Shown: piece by piece, positions 58,910 to 64,000 of the stretch
How the letters are laid out: each line of letters begins with the position of its first letter
How positions within the stretch are numbered: position 1 is the stretch's first letter
Assembly: GCA_947652115.1 (NCBI GenBank)
Contig: OX393565.1
Location: 19,023,543-19,087,542 of the forward strand
DNA: 64,000 nt
From: Blastomussa wellsi
Lineage: Eukaryota; Cnidaria; Anthozoa; Scleractinia; Plerogyridae
Direction of reading: 5' to 3'
Position numbers and translations under genes: made by a program
Notes under the pieces: model-generated
Seen by the model: the letters and a program-made list of their open reading frames with translations, nothing else
What the model was told of the DNA's origin: nothing
Databases searched by the model: none

Positions 58910-59186
58910 AATACACGGCTTATGTGCTTTTATACTTAGGGCGTTTTATGGACACTGGTTTAGCCGTCAAGAGTATAATTCGATTGTTGATTTTAATATC
59001 TCGGTATCATGGGATTTGCAATTTTATAGAATTTTGAACTTCTATTATCAATTATCTAATTTTTACTTCTTTTATGTAAGTAAGTTATTTTTGTTATTAG
59101 TATTATTACTTTATATAATAAATATTGTAATAAGTTCCACATGGATGCATGTAAAATTCGAGTTTTATTTCTCAATAAAGGTTGAT

Positions 59187-59190
<4 letters not shown>
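57818..59190 (+). mobile_element. 5'-truncated REL-nuclease retroelement in unit 2
   Basis: Inserted between TTA tracts. It comprises the C-terminal ORF (to 58909) and a 3' UTR with AATAAA at about 59175, followed by (TTA)n. The reverse-transcriptase part is missing, as expected for 5' truncation. Confidence 0.75.
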
Positions 59191-59232
<42 letters not shown>

Positions 59233-59362
59233 ATTATTAGTATTATACGGATTATAATTGTGAATATCATTCTTAGCATTTTAGTAGATCATATGTTGTA
59301 AATTTAAGATTGTTTAAGAATTTGTTAATAAAATTATTATTATTAATAAAATTAAAAAATAC

Positions 59363-59419
<57 letters not shown>

Positions 59420-59420
59420 A
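59190..59420. repeat. (TTA)n tracts and retroelement tail, unit 2
   Basis: Two TTA microsatellites flank the same TACGGATTATAATTGTGAAT tail as in unit 1. Confidence 0.7.
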
Positions 59421-59489
59421 AACCGCCCTCCTCTCTGATTGGAGGGAGTCAGGCCTCCACTATCCCAGATTGGGGATATGGGACTCTAA

Positions 59490-59880
59490 CTAGGCTAACG
59501 TGGCAGATATGGGGCACAAAGTAGAGTTTGCCCTCTCAATTACAATAGTCTGCCCCTTTCTAAAGGGATCTGTTTTTGAAACCTTTAATCGAACCAGCAT
59601 ACATTTAGGGAAAGACTTGGTCATGAACACCAAGTCTGAAATAATTAGGTGACGTTCATGATTGAAGTGAGAATTACAAGTAAGTCCCCCAATACGAAGA
59701 AAACCGAAAAAGGCAAGTGTCATTGCTACCCAAACCATTGAGGAATCTTTGTTGATGCTATATTTGACATGGCGAAACAAATTTAATATGTGCAATGTTA
59801 TGGGTCTCCGGGCTTAGGAGTTAACTCCCTGAGAACGCTTTATCCTGTGGAGAATGAGCTGCAAGCGAAGAAAAGCTGAT
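59490..59880 (-). pseudogene. Tyrosine recombinase relic, unit 2
   Basis: The minus strand reads VAMTLAFFGFLRIGGLTC, KSFPKCMLVRLKVSKTDPFR and KGQTIVIERANSTLCP. These are the helix with the first catalytic Arg (FLR-x-GE; here Gly for Glu) and the KTDPFRKG block of DIRS/Crypton-like tyrosine recombinases. Upstream text (59795-59880) resembling the preceding KRSQG...PIT block is out of frame with a stop. The C-terminal HxxR and Tyr are missing, so it is inactive. Confidence 0.7.
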
Positions 59881-59954
59881 AGGTTTAGGATGAGAATTAA
59901 TACTAATTAATACTAGAGAATTTACTAAATTTTATAAAACGATTCTACATATCA

Positions 59955-60700
59955 TTAGTTCGACATGTTTGAGGAAAATAAAAATATGCCCAAAAATTGT
60001 TATGGTTAATGACCCTACAGCTGTTTCTGGTAATGCCGCGAGCAACAGAATAGAATAAATAATAAAAAATTATGTTTAAATAGTATATTTTCAGGATGTC
60101 AGAGAAAATATATTCTATTGCGCTGAGCGTAATGGAAAGAACTTAACTTTGAGCTACTGATGCAGTTGTGCCCTAAACAATGTCACCAGTGACAGAAGAC
60201 ACTACTGAGGAAGTTTTGAAAAGAGGAAGTCCTGTGCATTTTGTGGGAATAATCTGATTCTCTGCTGAAGAAATTTTAGAACTTTGTAATTTACAAAATT
60301 TAAAAAAGTGGTTCTACATTAAAAATTGATTTTGCATGCATTAATTTGACATGTTTGAGGAAAATAAAAATATGCCAAAACGTTGTTATGGCTGATAGCT
60401 CTAATATATTTTATATAGCTGTCTCTATTAATGCTACGAGAGAAAGAATATATAATGGCACAATTTGTTTAAATAGGATACAATTGAGGAAGTTTTGAAA
60501 AGAAGAAGGCCCATGCCTAATCCAATCTACTAATCACCTTCAAGATAACTGAAGAAATTTTAGAACTCATGTAATTTACTCGTGTTAAAGAAAAATGATT
60601 CTACATTATTAAAATTGATTTTGCATACGTAGCATTAATTTGACATGTTTGAAGAAAGTTGTTATGGCTATTGGCCCTAATATATTTTATCAGTTTAACG
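59955..60700 (+). repeat. Three tandem repeats upstream of GPCR 2
   Basis: Counterpart of 52545-53260 in unit 2, near-identical. Confidence 0.7.
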
Positions 60701-60772
60701 CCCCCTATCTATACTTAGGAAAAAAGACAAATACGCCTGTTGTTGAAATTACGGCCTTCCGCATCACGGAAA

Positions 60773-61702
60773 ATGGTGATAAGAAATTCTACTGTGGACG
60801 ACGATGTAAAAACTTATGAACAGTTGTATTGTACTGCAGATTTAACTGGTGGAATGAACTTCCAGCTGACATGTCTCTCGGTGGTAAATAGTTTTCTGTC
60901 CATTACTGCAGCTCTTGGTAATACTCTAATCCTCGCTGCCCTTCGCAAGGAGTCTTCCCTTTATCCGCCGTGCAAACTTTTGTTGCGCTGTCTGGCAACA
61001 ACTGATCTTGGTATTGGTGTTCTCACACAGCCACTATTTGTTACTTATTTAATATCTGTGACGAAAGAAAGCTGGAATATTTGCCGATACGCATTAGCCT
61101 TAACTTTTGTAACAGGCTATACGTTCGTAGGAGTATCTTTGTTGACGTTGACTGCAATAAGCGTGGACAGACTTCTCGCCCTGTTGTTGGGGTTCAGATA
61201 CAGACAGACAGTAACTTTGAAGCGAACATATGTGATTGAAGCTATCTTTTGGTGTTTTTCCGTCACCTCTGGCATAATGTACTTTTTGAATTACAAAATA
61301 ACAGTGTGGATTAGCTACACAATTTTGTCACTGTGCCTATTAACAGCACTGTTCTGTTACGCGAAGATTTTCCTCGTCCTCCGTCATCATTCAACACAAC
61401 TGGCGGACCATAATCACCAACAACTACGTCACACAACTCCACTGAACATAGCGCGATACAGAAAAGCGGTGTCTAGTGTACTGTGGGTGCAGTTGACATT
61501 AGTTGCCTGTTATCTTCCATACGGCGTAACTTGGACTATGCCGACTTACCGTGGACTCTCTTCATCCGTTGTCCTAGCGAAATATGTTGCACTGTCATTT
61601 GTTTACTTAAACTCGTCGTTAAACCCGTTTCTTTATTGCTGGAAGGCAGTAGAAGTGAGACAGGCAGTGAAAGAGACAGTTAAACAACTTCGTTGTTGGT
61701 AA
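60773..61702 (+). CDS. Class A GPCR 2 (orphan), single exon
   Basis: A 309-residue receptor in the plasma membrane with seven helices. It has GN 49-50 (TM1), D78 (TM2 LATTDL), C104 (TM3), DRL 132-134 in place of DRY, a full TM5 (ISYTILSLCLLTALFCYAKI), CYLP 246-249 (TM6) and NPFLY 284-288 (TM7). N-glycosylation sequon NST at 5-7. ECL2 is very short and the C-tail is about 20 residues. Expected to couple to G proteins; ligand unknown. It appears to be the intact member of the pair, and the first ATG after the shared upstream sequence is used. Confidence 0.93.
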   Translation: MVIRNSTVDDDVKTYEQLYCTADLTGGMNFQLTCLSVVNSFLSITAALGNTLILAALRKESSLYPPCKLLLRCLATTDLGIGVLTQPLFVTYLISVTKESWNICRYALALTFVTGYTFVGVSLLTLTAISVDRLLALLLGFRYRQTVTLKRTYVIEAIFWCFSVTSGIMYFLNYKITVWISYTILSLCLLTALFCYAKIFLVLRHHSTQLADHNHQQLRHTTPLNIARYRKAVSSVLWVQLTLVACYLPYGVTWTMPTYRGLSSSVVLAKYVALSFVYLNSSLNPFLYCWKAVEVRQAVKETVKQLRCW

Positions 61703-61765
61703 AACTGACAAATTATACAGTAATTGAGAGAATTCTCGCGCTCTCATTGGTCGAGAGCTATGGTC

Positions 61766-61771
61766 AATAAA
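61766..61771 (+). other. Candidate polyadenylation signal, GPCR 2
   Basis: AATAAA 64 nt after the GPCR 2 stop, at the same place as in GPCR 1. Confidence 0.5.
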
Positions 61772-62815
61772 AGTATATACCATGAAAATGACGTAGCATG
61801 TAACGAAACATGACAAAAATTTAGAAAAAAAACTTGAGAAATTGTCCCCACATTTCTAAAACCAGAATCAGATTTGTTGTGGAAAGTCGGTTGAAGTATT
61901 TCGTTGGTGAAAATGTCCTATTCAGTGGTTTCAAGATGATAATGCAATCTTACGAGATGTCATGAGATCGCGCGATTTCCTACTGATTTCCATTTAATTC
62001 GCCGCAAATTTTTTGTGTTATTGCATAAAACAAATCGACCACATTTTTCCATGGTATACAATGTTAAAGACCATAGAAATGTCGCCATAAAATGTTCAAA
62101 CGTTTGCAGTGAGTTTTGAACATTTTATGACGTCACTTCTATTGTCTATAAGAGTGCAGACCACTGAAAAACAAGCGTGCAGACCATAGAAATATGTGAT
62201 CGATTTCTTAAACATCCTATGATTTACATTAAACAGAATCCTTACACAAAATTTGAGGTAATTTGAGAACGAACGTCAGTTCTCATTTTAAAAATTATTA
62301 AATCTAAATGTAGACAGGTGCTAGAAGTCAAATTAATAGAGCTGTGTAACTAGCACAAATATCGATCACCAAGTCTGATCATATAACAGGAAGCTATGAG
62401 CAAGAAATATATACCATTCATTCAATAAAATATGACAACGTGGAAAAAATGTGGTTGCACATCCACCGAAGGCATAAAATGAGTATCGTACAAATCAATG
62501 GAGAATTACTGCTACACCAAAGCGACAACATTAAATTCGTTTCAGCAATATTCCTAACCGAAGGTATTATAATTCAGTTGAAATATATCATAATATTTAA
62601 CTCGAATGGCAGAAAACTGCTCCTTTCGTGCGTTCTAAGCATGTAGTTTTTATGTAGCAAAAAGTTAACCTGAGACAGTTTGTAAGAACATTTTGCGAAC
62701 ACAATGTTTTTCATGAACGCGAAAAAAAAAATAGAAAAACAGAAATGCCAATAAAAGGTTAATTTTGTTTTGGCAGCTTCAAAGCAATTGACCCCAAACA
62801 AGGAGATCAGTTTTT
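61772..62815. other. 3' flank of GPCR 2 within the duplication
   Basis: Near-identical to 54311-55361; no gene recognised. Confidence 0.5.
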
Positions 62816-62878
62816 GTGCCTAGTGGCTCGTAGAGCCAACAAGGCACTATGTTATCATGCACGCACTCATGCGTGCGT
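62816..62878 (+). repeat. Two consecutive hairpins at the element's 5' end
   Basis: GTGCCT-AGT-GGCTC-GTA-GAGCC-AACA-AGGCAC (62816-62847) is a perfect two-stem hairpin. It is followed by GCACGCA-CTCA-TGCGTGC. Confidence 0.7.
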
Positions 62879-63215
62879 GTGTGTCCGTAACTCGGCTTTT
62901 TCTCGTATTCTTTCGCCAACAGCGCGAGTACAACTCGAGATCATTCGACCAATGTTCGTTTGTTTTTCGCATCTCGAGGAATGACGTAGATGGTAACGAT
63001 CAACCCGATATCACTTTCGAGAAATGTTCGTTTGATTTTCGTATCCCGAGAAGACATGACGTTGCAAGGTCGTTCCATGTGCTCACATCACACAGCGCTC
63101 CACAGCGCGTTTGTACTCATCGTTGGTAAGTTTTCTATGTTTTATATCTCCCTTTCCTTCTAGAGCCAGGCTGAACTTTCGGTTGAATTTCAAAGAATTT
63201 GATGTTAAAAGCAAC

Positions 63216-63584
63216 ATGAAGAGATTTTTAAAGAATTTTCTTGCTTTATCGGCAAAGAAACTGAAGAAAGTCTCCATGATTCTTCCCTCGATCAATGGCC
63301 GTGGACGAGCGCTTCCTGCCCAATCCTGTCTTTATATGCCTTGTTTAGCGATCAGTAACTTCTACAGAAGATGGAATTACCATGCAAAAGTAGGAAATCT
63401 TATGATAAACAGCCAAAAGGTGTACCACGACGGTCCTTCTTCGCTCGTTGGCGACTGTTTATATAAACTCCCTCGGGAGTGCCAAACAAAATCCCTTCGG
63501 GGAGCCATATCTAAACTCCCTCGGGAGTGCCAAACAAAATCCCTTCGGGGAGCCATAAATTTATTAAAAAAAAGACAACAATGA
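63216..63584 (+). CDS. N-terminal frame of the retroelement (upstream of 2A)
   Basis: ATG at 63216; basic start (MKRFLKNFLALSAKKLKKV), no known domain. It contains a tandem 16-residue duplication (KLPRECQTKSLRGAI) from the 48-nt DNA repeat and ends at 63584, just after an A8 run. The frame is open upstream to 63111 without an ATG. A one-base shift in the A8 run would connect it to the downstream 2A frame. Confidence 0.5.
   Translation: MKRFLKNFLALSAKKLKKVSMILPSINGRGRALPAQSCLYMPCLAISNFYRRWNYHAKVGNLMINSQKVYHDGPSSLVGDCLYKLPRECQTKSLRGAISKLPRECQTKSLRGAINLLKKRQQ
63465..63557 (+). repeat. Tandem 48-nt repeat, each unit with two hairpins
   Basis: Two copies of AAACTCCCTCGGGAGTGCC ... ATCCCTTCGGGGAGCCATA. 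Each has CTCCC-TC-GGGAG and CCC-TTCG-GGG, the latter a stable UUCG tetraloop type. Confidence 0.9.
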
Positions 63585-64000
63585 CCCAACTTTGAAAGCA
63601 CCAATCGAAGTTCAGCCTTGCTCTAATGACTTACCAAATAAATGTAAGCCGTGTAATGAAAAACACAGACACTCTCGACTGTGTGTAAAACGTGCTAAAT
63701 GTAGGATGAGAGAAAGAGAGCCGTCTCGGGTTAGGATTAAAACTATTATTGATTTGCTCAAAAAGAAAAAGTCACGTGACAAACTTAAGAAAATGGTGTT
63801 CAGATGTGTACCTGTTTCATCTATTTTGTATAAAGTTGCAAAATATTTCAAGCATTGGAAAATGAAGTTTATTCGCAAAGAAAATAGTTTCTATAGTTCA
63901 CATTTTTATGCATTTAAAGTTAAGGGAGAAAGATATTGTGTGGCTAAACGCAAAGTGTCATTATCAGGTGATGTTGAATTAAATCCTGGTCCTTTGACTG
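63568..64000 (+). CDS. Retroelement frame with C/H-rich region and 2A motif (partial)
   Basis: Open from after a TAA at 63565 to the window end. It has a Cys-rich basic part (CKPCNEKHRHSRLCVKRAKC; possible zinc knuckle) and a basic region, then SLSGDVELNPGP at 63958-63993. That is a complete 2A consensus D(V/I)ExNPGP, with skipping expected between Gly (63988-63990) and Pro (63991-63993). No in-frame ATG lies before the Cys-rich part. The rest of the ORF is outside the window. Confidence 0.7.

Larger units (their letters stand above)
56344..62816 (+). repeat. Tandem segmental duplication, unit 2
   Basis: The second copy, longer than unit 1 because of a retroelement insertion at the (TTA)n tract and a longer recombinase relic. 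It ends at CAAGGAGATCAGTTTTT, where a new retroelement begins. Confidence 0.93.
62816..64000 (+). mobile_element. 5' part of a 2A-bearing retroelement (runs off the window)
   Basis: Begins exactly where duplication unit 2 ends. GC-richer start with two hairpins, then protein-like frames ending in a 2A motif. This layout (N-terminal segment, 2A, then endonuclease and RT beyond the window) is known for several non-LTR retrotransposons. The RT is not in view, so the family is undetermined. Confidence 0.6.

Overview
The window looks like a piece of an anthozoan cnidarian genome, most likely a stony coral or sea anemone. It is AT-rich and intron-rich, and it is crowded with small inverted-repeat elements, tRNA-derived SINEs and (TTA)n-tailed retroelement ends. 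Its two gene types, a Nav2-like sodium channel and a family of small rhodopsin-like GPCRs, fit that assignment. The taxonomy is an inference; no marker gene is present.

Layout: 1-19.7 kb holds no gene I can support, only non-coding sequence with scattered MITE-like elements and SINEs. 19,742-45,360 (+) is one complete four-domain voltage-gated sodium channel alpha-subunit gene. I resolve 23 coding exons, which sum to 4,779 nt in one uninterrupted frame (1,592 residues plus stop). Its selectivity-filter residues read D-E-E-S, its III-IV linker carries Met-Phe-Leu at the fast-inactivation motif, and its C-terminus stops before the usual IQ motif. Two introns look like minor-spliceosome (U12) introns: intron 2 (GT-AG subtype, just before segment IS1) and intron 21 (AT-AC subtype, IVS1-S2 loop). 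Intron 13 contains a decayed Polinton/Maverick-type element of about 4.5 kb; its right terminal inverted repeat ends about 12 nt from the exon 14 splice acceptor.

45.4-50.5 kb is intergenic with several foldback/MITE elements. 50.5-62.8 kb is a tandem segmental duplication. Two near-identical units (about 50,517-55,361 and 56,344-62,816) each carry a single-exon class A GPCR, and the spacer keeps a degraded third GPCR relic. The units differ by retroelement insertions at a (TTA)n tract, including a 3' fragment of an R2/R4-like element encoding a zinc finger and nuclease-like domain, and by two in-frame deletions in the first GPCR. A tyrosine-recombinase relic lies inside both units.

62.8-64.0 kb is the 5' part of another retroelement. 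It begins with strong hairpins, contains a split reading frame, and reaches a 2A ribosome-skipping motif (DVELNPGP) just before the window ends. The channel and the GPCRs are probably independent neighbours; nothing in the sequence links them functionally.
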